DNA of 64,000 nucleotides from Lycium barbarum (lineage: Eukaryota; Streptophyta; Magnoliopsida; Solanales; Solanaceae). The translations under genes and the position numbers were made by a program. The DNA lies in contig NC_083337.1 in the NCBI RefSeq assembly GCF_019175385.1, positions 163,445,713-163,509,712 of the forward strand, written 5' to 3'. The notes under the pieces were generated by a model, which did not search any database, was not told the origin of the DNA, and saw only the letters and a program-made list of their open reading frames with translations. Below, one piece after another: positions 11,040-22,499 of the stretch. Each line of letters begins with the position of its first letter. Positions within the stretch are counted from its first letter, which is position 1.

Positions 11040-11830
11040 TCAAACTTGAATTTCTCTAATTCAGGGAAGAGAACATAAAAGGTTGTGATTGGATTTTTTC
11101 TCAATTGACAGTTTCTTAGGGTTCGTTTGAACATGAATTCTTTTCTCTCTCTCTTTTTTAAAAAATAAAATAAAAGAGAGAATTAGGTCATGCATTGGAT
11201 TGATTTTTTAAAGATTTTTTTGAATATAAGTTTTAAGTTTTTAGAAAGGGAACCAACCTCTTGTAAAGCAGCTGAATACTTATTCCAGAAGAATTTATTC
11301 GACCTTATTGTACCACGTAATCTATCGATCTTTTTTGACTGTACAAGAATATGTAGAGCTCAGCATGTCTGGAAGCACATGAGAACGTTCGCTTGCTGAT
11401 ATTATTACCAGTATTCGATAATGGGTCATTCATAGCATTACTATACCTTCCCTATTCATTGCGGAATGCAGGTAAGACTGCGTACAATAGACTCTTGTGG
11501 TCCCATTTTTTTCCAGACCCCGCACATAGCAGGAACTTAGTGCATCGAGCTGTTTTTTTTTTTTTTAAAAGAAAACAAGTCCACAATTGACATTTCACCA
11601 ATCACCCACAACAACTCCCACGCACCTCCACCACATCCCCATTTTTTTTTTTTAGGTTTTCTACACCACTCATCCCCCCCCCCCCCCCTCCCCCAACCAC
11701 CACCACCTCCTCCAAAAAAAAAATCTTAAAAAAAAAGTTTTTTTTGTACCCACCCCGACGACACCCCACCCTCCCAATTTTTTTTTATTTTTTTTTAATT
11801 ATTTTGGTTTTCTACGACATCCTCCCCAAC
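11040..11830. other. Noncoding, low-complexity stretch
   Basis: AT-rich DNA passing into C-rich and T-rich runs (11590-11780, including a 15-C run at about 11675). A G-rich stretch at 13900-14110 has the opposite strand bias. No gene seen. Confidence 0.5.
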
Positions 11831-11831
11831 C

Positions 11832-13890
11832 ATAGTTACCTCCCTTATTTTGACTTTTTTGTAACAATTTTTCAACTTAATTATTATTACGGTGAAGACT
11901 CAAATATGCCCCTGAACTATACGAAATTGCACACATTTGCCCGTCGTTAAAAGGTTGGTGCAAAGATGCCCCTAACGTTTTTTTTTTTTTTTGCTATATA
12001 TGCCCTTGAGTTAACGGAAAATTTTGGAGGGCATATTTGTTCAGTTCGCATAGTATAGGGGCATATTTGAGCCTTTGAAATTCCTGAATATTATGGCACA
12101 AAATATCATTGCATTCCAAAACATAAAAAAAAAAAACATTTGTAATTACAATCCATCCACCATTGTATTACAACAAAATTATACAACTAAAAGAGCAGAT
12201 GCAATTACAAACATCTTTTAAAGACTATTTTCACAACAAGAGCATCATTTTCCCTTTTCAAAAGATTTTTTTTACTAATAATAATACCATTGTTATTTTT
12301 CAATTTGTTGTTCTTTCTGGATATTTTTTGTCTTTTCAGTCCCAATATCTACACAATAATGGATGCAACAATTACCGCAATAAAACATAAACATAAAAAA
12401 AAAAGATAACTTATATTAGACTTATGACATATGAAAAAATGTCTCCCGCGGTGCTCAAAATTTTGATAATAATAATAGAAAGAGTATCACATCTTAAGCA
12501 TTTATACAGTTTCTTATATAACATTCAATGTGGTTTGGCTCTTTCGTGAATTTCACGCATAATCGAAATTTAGTAGAATTATTTGAAGCTCATAAATGAG
12601 ATGGAGTGCAGTAACTCCACGTCCACAAACCCTTCCACAACTCCATATCCACAAACCCTTCCATAGCTATTTGAAGAACTCGAAGCTTCCGACATTTCAT
12701 AAACAAGTGAAAGAATAAGAGAGAAAAGTGAGGGGTTGTACGATAAGTGTGGAGTTTCAAAATGCAGTTGCAATAAATTATTGGCTAGCATAAAATGCAC
12801 TACAAAAAAATCTGAGAACTATTTGTGCCGTAATATTCAGGAATTTCAAAGGCTCAAATATGTCCCTATACTATGCGAACTGAACAAATATGCCCCTATA
12901 CTATGCGAACTGAACAAATGTGCCCCTATATTATGCGAACTAAACAAATATGCCATCCAAAATTGTCTGTTAACTCAAGGGCATATATAGCAAAAAAAAA
13001 AAAAAACGTTAGGGGCATCTTTGCACCAACCTTTTAACGACGGGCAAATATGTGCAATTTCGTATAGTTCAGGGGCATATTTGAGCCTTTGCCGTTATTA
13101 TTAATGTAAAATAATCACAATCTGACTAATTTGCCCTTATTAATACAAACTATTACATATTTGATTATTTTCATAAACATATTTTATTCAGTTTCTCCCA
13201 AATGATATCAAATACTGTATAAGACAAAAAATGATGGATGAACATGATTTCTCATGACGTTAAAATATGTTCATCTACATCAAAGACCCACAATTAAGAT
13301 TTTAACTCTCAAGTCATTACAATCTCATACTTCCACAGTTTCACGAGCTGCTGCAATTGATGTTTATGAAAAATGAAAGTACTTCAAAATTTAGTAATAA
13401 AACAATCTTATATATCTTTCTTTGTTAAGCTAATAATTGTATATCTTCCGCATACAACTGATGTAAAAATCTCAAAAAGGCTAATGGGTTTTCATTGAGA
13501 GCCTTAGCCACAGTCACAGTTTCTATGCCGCTGTTTTTGATTTGCACAATCACCTGCCGCCACCGTTCAACGACGAAAATGACAAAGAGGAATTTAGGAC
13601 AATACGGTAGTCTTGGAACATGCTTACACCTACACGATTCTTTTTATGAAGCATAAATTATTAATGTAATGACAAAAAAACAAAAACTATATGTTTGTAT
13701 AAATAATTAAACAAAAGAGTGAGGGCAAATTAGTCAGATTGTGATTATTTTACATTAATAATAATTGAGTTAAAGAATTGTTACAAAAAAATTAAAATAA
13801 GGGAGGTAAGTGTAATACCGTAAACCACAGGGAGGTTAGCGAAACGAAGCCAAACCTCAAGGGAGGTTTCAAAATTACCCCTAAAATATA
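11832..13890. mobile_element. TIR element interrupted by a smaller MULE
   Basis: The left segment 11832-11880 ('tagttacctcccttatttt...gtaacaa') is the inverted match of 13751-13815. Just inside, 13104-13140 ('taaaataatcacaatctgac') inverts to 13712-13750. The left arm is therefore split by the 1.2-kb insertion at 11890-13094. The right end continues through 'gggaggttagcgaaacgaag' to about 13890. No duplication located, so the outer limits are approximate. Confidence 0.55.
11890..13094. mobile_element. Non-autonomous MULE (1.2 kb, long TIRs)
   Basis: 1205 bp with TIRs of about 210-270 bp (11890-12102 and 12822-13094) carrying 'ctcaaatatgcccctgaact' and 'cgacgggcaaatatgtgc'. It is flanked by a perfect 9-bp duplication TTATTATTA (11881-11889, 13095-13103). 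The right TIR is longer because 'actatgcgaactgaacaaat' is repeated three times in tandem (about 12858-12950). No transposase inside. TIR length and 9-bp duplication indicate Mutator type. Confidence 0.75.
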
Positions 13891-13894
13891 TGAA

Positions 13895-14110
13895 ATAGAA
13901 ATTTTGGAAGAGGGTGAGTGGGTGGAATGGCTGGATAGAGCGGTGGTGTGGGGTTGGGGTCGGTGGTAGTGTGGAATAGAGGTGGGTGAAGATGAAGTGG
14001 TTGGAGGGTGGCGGTTGGGTAGGGGCGGGATTTGGTTGGGGGTGGGTGTGGTGGGTTGTGGAGGGTGGGTGGTGGGTGGCGAGGGGGTTGGGGTGGGGTT
14101 ACTGACTTAC
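13895..14110. repeat. G-rich low-complexity tract
   Basis: About 215 bp of GGT/GGGTG-rich sequence on the plus strand; the reading frames here are compositional artefacts. Confidence 0.6.
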
Positions 14111-14388
14111 TGGGGCATGGGTGGTATTTCTGAAAAAAATTTCTACCAACCAACCAAACATGTGAAAATAAGTAAGAATTCACTTATTTTCCCTTATCTA
14201 ATCGAACATGAGAAAATAAGTAGAAATTCACTTATTTTTCAAGAACACATTTTTCAGGAAAACATTTTCCTCCATACCGAACACACCCTTGGTGTTAAAG
14301 ATGAAAATGCCTATATTTTTAATGTGTTTGCAAGGCTATTTTTGAGAACTTAGAAATGGCGTGGGTGCTAACCTATTATTCTCTTGTA

Positions 14389-15236
14389 CTAGTTATGTGA
14401 GGCCCGTGCTAAGCACGGGCCCAAACTCAAGATATAAAAGTAGATATTTTAACTAAAAAAATATAATCTGTGTTAGTACAAGTGTACAATAACAACAACA
14501 ACAACCATATACCCATTGTAGTCCCACAAGTGGGTAATTATATAAAAGCAAAATTTTCATTCCACTGTTTTAATATTTTAACTTCCATTTTGATAAAATT
14601 ATTTACTTCAAATCAAATGCGGAGCCAGAATTTGACATTTATAACTTATGTATCCTAATTTTCTGAAGTTATTTAGTTCTAAATAAATAATCTATACATA
14701 GTTAATGAACTTTTAAGACAAATACATAATTTAACTTGTGCAGCGGATGGAGCTGCTCCTCTCTTAATTAGGGATTAGGGGTTCGAACATGGATATGGAA
14801 AAAATCTTTGGAGGAAGCGTTCCCTCCGAATAGGCGCAATACAGTGCTAATTATCTAGATTAATTGGGCTTAAATGCGGATATCGAGCACGAACCAGAAA
14901 ATTAAAGAACATGAAAAATGAGGTAGAAGGTTCGATAGCTTTTGAAAAGTAGACCTTAAAAATAAAAAAAAAAAAAATTGACTTAAATAAATAAGATTAG
15001 GACCTAAAAGTAATTAATTTTTTTTTTTAAAAGAATTAGAAATTATTGTGAGGACTACAAAAGTCCCCAGGTTCGATAGCTTTTGAAAAGTAGACCTTAA
15101 AAATAAAAAATCAAAAAATTTACTTAAATAAATAAAATTAGGATATAAAAGTAATTAATTAAATTTTTTTTAAAAATTTGGGAAACTCTTGTGAGGATTA
15201 CAAAAGTCCTCACATTCCCTCTTATATCATATAGTA
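14389..15236 (-). mobile_element. Short non-autonomous Helitron (minus strand)
   Basis: On the minus strand the 3' end reads a perfect GC-rich hairpin (ggcccgtgc-ttA-gcacgggcc, 14401-14423), then 'tcacataaCTAG' followed by T. This is the Helitron 3' signature: hairpin about 10 nt before CTRR, inserted next to T. The 5' side near 15215-15240 reads on the minus strand 'attactatatgatataagag', like Helitron 5' ends, but the exact TC start is not clear. There is no target duplication, as expected. Confidence 0.6.
14929..15213 (+). repeat. Two tandem ~142-bp repeats in the Helitron
   Basis: Both units start 'ggttcgatagcttttgaaaa' (about 14929 and 15070) and end with 'ggactacaaaagtcc' or 'ggattacaaaagtcc'. 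Confidence 0.7.
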
Positions 15237-15642
15237 ATATGGTTCAGTATATAATCCATGTATATGGGTCAGTTTAAGATTGTGTCATCGCCTACTAATT
15301 TTTCTCTAGAGAATTTTGGCTTGACTGTGTTTGGTACCCAAGAGAAAAAATATTTTTTCAGAAAATAATTGATTGGTAATAATATTAGCAAACTGAATAG
15401 CATTTTAAGAAACTTTTGAGTACTAAAAATGATTTAGTGCTTTGGTTAAAGAAGTAATAGCGAGTTAAAAAATAAAATAATTGTGAAAGTAAATTGTTTT
15501 TAGAAAAATCTTTGTTTGGGGTAATTTGCACTATGGTGGTGGTGGATACAGTGCCTATGGTGCCGGAGGTGGTGGGTAAAGAGAAAGGTAGACGTAAATA
15601 GAAGGAAAAGTATTTGTGGGGTCTTTCACGCGCTCAAAATAA

Positions 15643-16264
15643 GGCCTCGTTTGGACATGGTTTGAAATCATGGTTTGAAACCAGTGATTTCAAATCATGT
15701 TTGGACATACAATTTGAATATTTTAAGTTGTATTTTCTCTTATAGACATAAAAATCCCACAAATTGTGAAAACTATCAAAACATTCTCAATTCATATACA
15801 ATCTTACCAAATGAGCAAATCATAGTTTATAACAAAATTAGCACACTACTAGAAGGTTTTTCTAAAAAATGCAACATCAATTAATCAAATTTTACTTTAA
15901 TAAAATCGAAAATTTAACATGAATAGTAATGTAACTACTATTTAATATAATCTTCCCACATAAATTAAAGATTGGTAGACATAAATAAACGTTAGTGGAA
16001 GTTAATGAGATTGGTAAATGATTGATGGGGGTAATTGCTAAAAATATTTACCAACTTATGAATTTTTTTTACAAAATATTAACTTATGGGTTAAATTTTG
16101 TATTTAAAAAAATTGAAATCATGGTTTCAAATCCAAACCATGCTTTTTGGGATGATTTGGGTTCAAACCATGGTTTCAAACCACGACTTAAAATTGATGG
16201 CCAAACGCTAGTTTGAAACCATAGTTTGAAACCATGGTTTCAATTTTGATGGCCAAACGCCTAC
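15643..16264. mobile_element. PIF/Harbinger-like MITE, TAA duplication
   Basis: 622 bp, from 'ggcctcgtttggac' to 'ggccaaacgcctac', flanked by TAA (15640-15642, 16265-16267). Shares most of its length with 47646-48187. The terminal parts contain repeated 'aaaccatggtttc' hairpins. A 3-bp TAA duplication is typical of PIF/Harbinger MITEs. Confidence 0.75.
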
Positions 16265-16499
16265 TAAGTGTAAAACACACATTGTGCCATGTCAACGATG
16301 TGTGTCTAATATGTATAGTTTGGCTTAATTTCAAGTGTTCAGTACAATGTTTATTTCAGGTGTCTAAATGGAAAATCTTGACAAGTTTAAGGAGTCGCAT
16401 ATGTATCTGGCCTATACATTTATCTTTTAGAAGAATATATTTGTTCGACATGAGCATTTTGAAGTGGCACTACCTAAGTAAGGAAGACTGAAGCTCTTT

Positions 16500-17340
16500 T
16501 TCTCTTTAATGATCATTTTACCTTTTTAATTTCGATGTTGAAATGATGATTCAGTATTGCATGAAATTGTAATTTTTACCTGAAACGAAAAAATGCTCTT
16601 TTCTTTAGTGCAATTTATTTTTATTTTTATGGCTTGTGTAAGTTGCAGAAAAATCAAAGTACCTTAAGTGATAAAGATCTAAAGAGAGGTTCCTCTTATG
16701 GATTTGGAGTAATAACTAGTAAAGAATTTTACTATATTACTGCTCTTCTAGAATGATGTCCATTAGTACATTTGGTTGTATCAAAATGAAGCTGGAGCCT
16801 ACCCTAGTTTTACCCTTAACTATGTGGGCTTGTAGCACTCTTGCTGTTTTTAGCCAATTCTTACATTAAGGCATGTTCTCTTTATAGTTTGGTTCTTGAC
16901 TAAGAAGTCCACAATTTATTACAGGTCCTTTTATACAGATTATGACTTTTTGGTGATGACATAATTGACTTGTCCAGTTGCTTTTAGATTTTGATGAAAC
17001 TAATATTCAAAACTTGAGGAGAAATAGAGTAGTAGTATTTCTTATTAGAGCTCTCACAATTGTGGTAAGATGGTCATCTTTCCTATGTTTATTTTTTCAC
17101 TCTTCACTTGTCTAAATTTATGATGGCTTGGATTGTTCAAAGAACAGGTAAAGATGCATCTGTGAAAGAAATGATGAATTTATACTTCCTTACTGATCAA
17201 AGAGTGTGTGATAAATTAAGTACCGATCTAATGGTGGTTACAGACCTAGATTTAGAAGATCTGATTGAACGTAGGCAATTATCGTCAAGAGATAGCATTA
17301 GTTTATGAGGTAATCAAACTTAAATTATCATAAAAACTGA
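16500..17340 (+). pseudogene. Trace of B3-gene intron 1 (fourth copy)
   Basis: 16740-16800 resembles 7990-8075 ('cattagtacatttggttgt' versus 'cattagtgcattcggttat'). 17150-17270 resembles 8310-8450 ('aaagatgcatctg', then 'gatttagaagatctgattga' versus 'gatttggaagactagattgg'). The 66-residue open frame at 17108-17308 therefore lies in DNA related to an intron and is unlikely to be coding. Similarity judged by eye. Confidence 0.45.
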
Positions 17341-17409
17341 ATAATAGAAAAACTATATACCAAATTATGTCTCGTATTCTAATATTTGAATTGCACAACT
17401 TTCTTTTGT

Positions 17410-18620
17410 TAGTGATGCTGAATGTCCTGCTCAATTTTGGCTGCTGATAGTGCAACTGCTCTGTCTGGAGCAGGACAATTTGGCAGCTTGGAATTGGTCC
17501 ATATAGGGATTGCTGTTCAAAGGAGGGTTGTAGCAGTTTTCACTTTTCACTCGGTTCAGCAAATCGACTCTAGATCTGAATCTGATCAACCGACTAAAGA
17601 GTCTCTCAGCACGATTCCTCTAGCTACTGTTGGTTTGGTGTAAACATCGGGCGCGGATAAGCTTTTACCCTAAGACATATGCTTGCCTTGCAACCATTTC
17701 TTGCTTGGGTCCTAATATTTTGCTGTATCGATCCAGGATTGTGATGGTGAAGAGGACTGGTTTGCTGATATAATGAAGGACGATATCATTAAGCTAGATG
17801 ATTCTGCACTTAATGCCAGACCTATCTCTGTGGTTTCTGGTAGGCCTGAATCCTGTGAAATATCAAATCTTGAAGCTCAAGCTGCGATGTCTGTTGTGTT
17901 TTCCTTTTCAGGGCACTGCAAATTGAAGACTCAGACCAGTAAGAGAAATAATAGTGCAGTGTCGAGTCGATGGAGCCAAAATGTACGAAGCTACCAAGAC
18001 AAATAAAGTCGGAGTGGGCATAACTAGTTCAGCAAGATGGTTGAGAAACATGTTTTCAGTTAAAAGGATGAAGCATTATGTGATACCTATATTTCTGGTT
18101 ACCTTGCTATTACTGGTCATGCTTCTTAGTTTGTTTAGAGAGTCACAGCAAGTAAAACGGCGTTGGCGCCTTCTTGTTTTGCTAGCAGCTGAAGTTAATA
18201 CCATACTGGTAAGTTGTGTTAGTAATATTCAGAGAGGAGACTGAAGATAATGGAATCTTGTTATGTGAAAAATGAATGACTGGATGCTCTATGTTTGTGT
18301 TTGAGCTTTACTACCAAATTGTGTCACACAAATGTACAGGGTGATAATGTAAATAGATGGTGTAATAGTCGTAAAGGTTGTGGTGGTGCTTATAACAATA
18401 TATACAACCATTTATTTATCAATCTGAAAGCATAATTACCTATATTTTCTGTTGAATTGTTGGCATGTCTGGTTTTGTTGTATGCCCTTGGAAAATCCCA
18501 GTCTTAGCTCAAGAAATGCAATTTCAGATGTTAGCTCAGAATGAGGATCATGGCACTTGCACTGTGACAAATGTGGTTGCTGATCCAAAACTCGATTCTT
18601 TCTTAAGCCATCTTTAAAGC
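17410..18620 (+). pseudogene. Unidentified multi-exon gene remnant (gene X)
   Basis: Not recognised. Exon-like open stretches: 17422-17643; 17741-about 18002, after a CAG acceptor, reading DCDGEEDWFADIMKDDIIKL onward; 18030-18210 in another frame, with a hydrophobic segment HYVIPIFLVTLLLLVMLLSLF that could span a membrane; and a last exon 18533-18617 reading MLAQNEDHGTCTVTN...FLSHL, stop. The frames do not join into one obvious product and no start was found. A damaged copy of the last exon lies at 10488, so this gene was duplicated along with the B3 genes. Confidence 0.35.
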
Positions 18621-19480
18621 TTCCTTCCTAGTAGTCTGTCTAGTGTTAAAAGAAAGGCGAGTAAAATCCTCAAATGGTCAGTTCACTTAACAAAATTATT
18701 TGTAAAGTCATTTATCGTTTTTGTCGTTTATCAACTTCCTTCGTGGTTGATTATTGACCAATTAACTGTCTTTGTGATCGATGCTTTACCTATGATCGAT
18801 AATCAACTACCTTCTTGATCTACGATCAGTCTATTGTCGATAATCGATTCTTTTTTTTTTTGTTGGATTATAAACCACCGTTGTGGTTAATTGTCAACCT
18901 ATAATCAATAAATCAATCTCCCTTATGGTCAATTTCTCACCTACCGTAGTACCGTTAATAATAATAACCTTCTTGGTTGATCACCATCAATCTAATTTTT
19001 GGTGAAGAAATTTATCTATATGAATGACTAAGTAGCAAGTACATCGACCTATGGGTAAAAAATTTATGTGCATAAATGGCTAAGGAGAATGGACATAGAC
19101 CTATGGGGAAAATAATTATCTGCATGAATTGTTTAAGTGACAAGAACATCAACCTATTGCCAATAATCGACCCATTTCTTAGTCGATAAAGGTCCATCTT
19201 CATAATTTCAAACTTATTGAAAAAATTAAATGAAGATCGTTTAATTAATCGAAGACTTAAAACAAAATACTCACACCAAATCTTCTAGAGATTCGTGGAC
19301 AGAAAAATCAGAAAAGCATTTGTTTGTGTAACATTTTAAATGTTTTCCCTAAAAACTGCTGTTCATTTCAAAAGACTACTTTGTTTTATCTATTTATAGT
19401 TCTTAAATTAATACTAAGAGAAAACAAAATCTACTACTGCTGTGCAACTTTTTTGATTCTTCTACAAAATCTTTTGAGTC
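18620..19480. other. Intergenic, repeats of 'tcgataatcgatt' type
   Basis: 18700-19000 holds loosely repeated words ('gatcgataatcaac', 'gtggttgattgt'). From 19200 it aligns with 7070-7320, the upstream region of B3 copy 2. No gene seen. Confidence 0.5.
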
Positions 19481-19759
19481 TTTCAGAAGATTTTGTTCCA
19501 CAATTGTGAAAGCAGCGCTCAGCAAAGAAAATATAGCATTAAAACCTATCTGTGTGTTTCAATGGACAAAGTACAATTCTACACCTATATTTCCTCTGTT
19601 TCACGTCACAGGCAGCCTGTGCTCCCTCCTTTTCCCGTTTCATGTTTAGTCTTGATCTCCCTTTTTCATTCTTCACTTCTTCACTTCTTTCTCTCTTCCC
19701 ATTTTCTTGAAACATCAATCAATAAATGAATACTATGATTCATCAAGACAAAATGTCAC

Positions 19760-19830
19760 TCCATACTAAACGGGTCGACCCTATAAAATCCCAGCCAAAA
19801 AGAAGAGAGCTTCCACTCCATACTAAAATC
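19760..19830 (+). promoter_or_regulatory. TATA box region of B3 copy 3
   Basis: 'cgaccctataaaatcccagc' followed by 'aaaaagaagagagcttccac'; equivalent of 7655-7710. Confidence 0.5.
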
Positions 19831-19992
19831 AAGAGTGAACTAACTCTGATAGGTTGAGCTCATTTACACACTATTTTTTATGTGTATATATATTTTGTTT
19901 GTTGTTTAAGGTACTGACGTCTGTGCCTTGATTTTATAGTTTAGCCAATCCAACCTTAAAGGTCTAAATTTTGGAAAAAGATTAAAAACAAA

Positions 19993-20882
19993 ATGGATCG
20001 AGGCTATTTCGAAGTTGTGATGAAGGAACCCTTCTTTCGGAAAATGTTGGTAAGTTTATTAATTGTAAATATTTTGCATCTACGCATAAATCCGTAATGC
20101 CTCCTATATATATTCTCAAAAGTGCCATTATATGCAACTGATATAGTGTCAAAAAGGCAAAATAGCATGGAAAATGTTGGGTCCATAAAATTCCTGTCTA
20201 GTAACTTTTATCTCGTGGCATTTTTAGTTCCTCTCACAAGGTTAAGTTTGTAGAGATAAATATTTAAGTCCAATAATTTCTCAACAAAACAGAAGCTTCA
20301 AGACATTCTTGTGAGCTAGTTGGTTGAAATTCTGACTTTTTTGGAAGATATAATTCTGTGAAATATAGTGAAACTTTTAACTACCTTACACTCCAGAAAT
20401 TGGGAATGTGTTTCTTTCTTTAGTTTGCATCCAAAACAGAGAAATTTACTCATACTGCAGATATGTTATGATTTGCAGAATATAATAACTCATCATTTTA
20501 TCATTATTTAGCTGTCGCTTGCGTGTCTTCACATTAACATCTGCTAAGTGAATCGTACTTATCACTTGATTGTTGAAGTGTATTCTATCTGAGCATATTC
20601 CTGACTCTACATTTTTTATGCAGAGTATACCTTTTGCATTTGGCCATCGATACATGAAGAAGGGGCAAAAGTTTGAGAAAGAGGCTACTCTTCAGACTGA
20701 TATATCGTGCCAGCTGGCCGGTTGTAATCCGCGGTTATGATAGACTTAAATTTCGAAATGGGTGGGGTGGATTTGTACGTGTCAATGAGCTGCGTGTAGG
20801 AGATGTTTGCCGTTTTGAGCTGATTGATGAGGAGGAATTCATATTTAAAGTTTGCATTAACCCAAGTCTCAATGAAGTATAG
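19993..20882 (+). pseudogene. Single-B3 REM-like pseudogene, copy 3
   Basis: Exon 1, 19993-20049, reads MDRGYFEVVMKEPFFRKML: the start of copy-2 exon 1 is fused directly to the second B3 domain, so the whole first B3 domain and its introns are deleted. Exon 2, 20624-20882, completes the domain (IPFAFGHRYMKKGQKFEKEA, then after a frame change SWPVVIRGYDRLKFRNGWGG to CINPSLNEV). The frame breaks near 20700, where 'gatatatcgtgccagctgg' replaces the in-frame 'aatagtgctagctgg' of copy 2. The two nonsense codons of copy 2 are absent, so the copies decayed independently. If the frameshift were polymorphic, a one-domain protein of about 105 residues would be encoded. Confidence 0.7.
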
Positions 20883-20889
20883 TCGATTG

Positions 20890-22255
20890 AAATAGAGACA
20901 ATTCCCTTTGATTAGTTAGCTTAATATCTGGTTCAAATGTTTCTACTTGAGAGGGAAGATGGAATGTGAACTAGACATTGTATATTCATTATCGGATTGA
21001 AGGTTGATGTATCAAAAGTTTAAATTAATGAATTTACATCATTTTGTGAAGTGTAAATGCTTTAACATACTTTCTCATCCACAGCCTGGAGTTCCTTAGC
21101 CTTTGACACTGTAAAATTGCTAATCAACTCTTTTCAATTTGAAACAAGTACTCGAGTCAAGATCCAAGTCGGCTTATATGATCAAAAGTTGCTGTTGTCA
21201 TATCAAAATTTTCTAACATCATATTTCAATTTATTCAATATGATGCTTCCTTTTGGTAACAAATATATTTACAAATTCATCAAAAGTTTATAGAAGACTA
21301 AATTGATACGTGACAATATATATTTTAAAATAAGTACTGATCTATCTTTTCTTCTAAGAAGGCAGTCCTTCAAATATAATATACTCCATTAAAAAGTTTG
21401 AAGAGCCGCTAAAGTTAAAGGCAAGGTGGTCAGCCATTTCCTCAATTAGAAAAGTCGAACACCTTTGAGTTCTACTAAATTTTTGCTGCCTGTATTTCAA
21501 AGTGGTAGTTGATCAAGCTAAGTGCCTGTTTGGATTAACTTATTTTAGGTGCTTTAAAGTTAAAATAAATTTTAAGCACTTTATAGTCAACCACTAAATA
21601 ATCATATTGCGAAGTTAAACTTAAAATTTTAATTGATGCTTTAAATATTAAATATATAAATGTTAATAAATGGCACTATATAAACATTGATTTAGAGATG
21701 ATGTACTTCAAGTTGGGCATTTGAAATAGAAACCTGATATGAAGAAATGTTTTACGAGGAAAGTAATCTTTTAGAAAAATATTTTTGGGTTAAGAAGTTA
21801 ATTTTTGGTGTTTGGTGATTAAGAAATGCTTTTTAAGGAAAACATTTTCTATCGAGAGAGGAGAATGACTTTCCCATCGTCATCTTTTTTAACATTTATC
21901 TAACACTTTTAACTTCATTACTCGCTTCAACTAACTTATGTATTATTAGTAAAAAAAATATTATCACACTGCCTCCGCTTTACTAATACTATATTAATAT
22001 TTATTATATACATCCTTGGAAAATTATTTTGCAATCAACAACTAATATCGGGAAACGTTTTTTTAAGAAAATATTTTTCAACAAAAACAGCTTTCATGAA
22101 AAATGACTTTTTCATACCAAATAGCTTGATAGCAATGTCCCTCCACCTTTAACCAAAGGTCTTAAATTTGAGACATGAGAATGAAAAAGAATTTGATAGG
22201 GAACGGTTCTCCCCTTATGCGGTGGGAATCTCGATTAGTGCGGCCCCAAAGAACA
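20890..22255. other. 3' flank of B3 copy 3 and transposon debris
   Basis: 20890-21200 matches the flank of copy 2. From 21530 ('gtgcctgtttggattaact') to about 22125 there are MITE-like sequences with hairpin-prone 'aaaacattttct' words; ends not resolved. No gene seen. Confidence 0.45.
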
Positions 22256-22259
22256 CCCG

Positions 22260-22492
22260 CACTACAACAAAATATGCTTTTAGCGGCAATAACTTAATTG
22301 CCGCTAATTATATTCTAGAATCAATTATTACCGGCAATATCAAATTTTAGCCCTAACAATAAATGCCGCTAAAGGCTTTAGCGACCTTGAATCTAATGGC
22401 ATTAACCAATTGGTGGTAAATGTTTTTGTGGCAATAACTATTGCCACTAAAAGGAAAATATATTGCCACTAAAAGCCTCTTTTGGTGTAGTG
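22260..22492. mobile_element. CACTA-type MITE, CCG duplication
   Basis: 233 bp; starts CACTACAACAAAATATGC and ends with the inverted form TTTTGGTGTAGTG. Flanked by CCG (22257-22259, 22493-22495), the 3-bp duplication typical of CACTA elements. Both arms carry 'ttagcggcaat' or 'ttagtggcaat' words. Confidence 0.8.
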
Positions 22493-22499
22493 CCGGGGG

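Noticed and set aside
13881..14353. Pro/Thr-rich and Gly/Val-rich frames
   Set aside because: Strand-biased G-rich low-complexity DNA; both strands open for compositional reasons.
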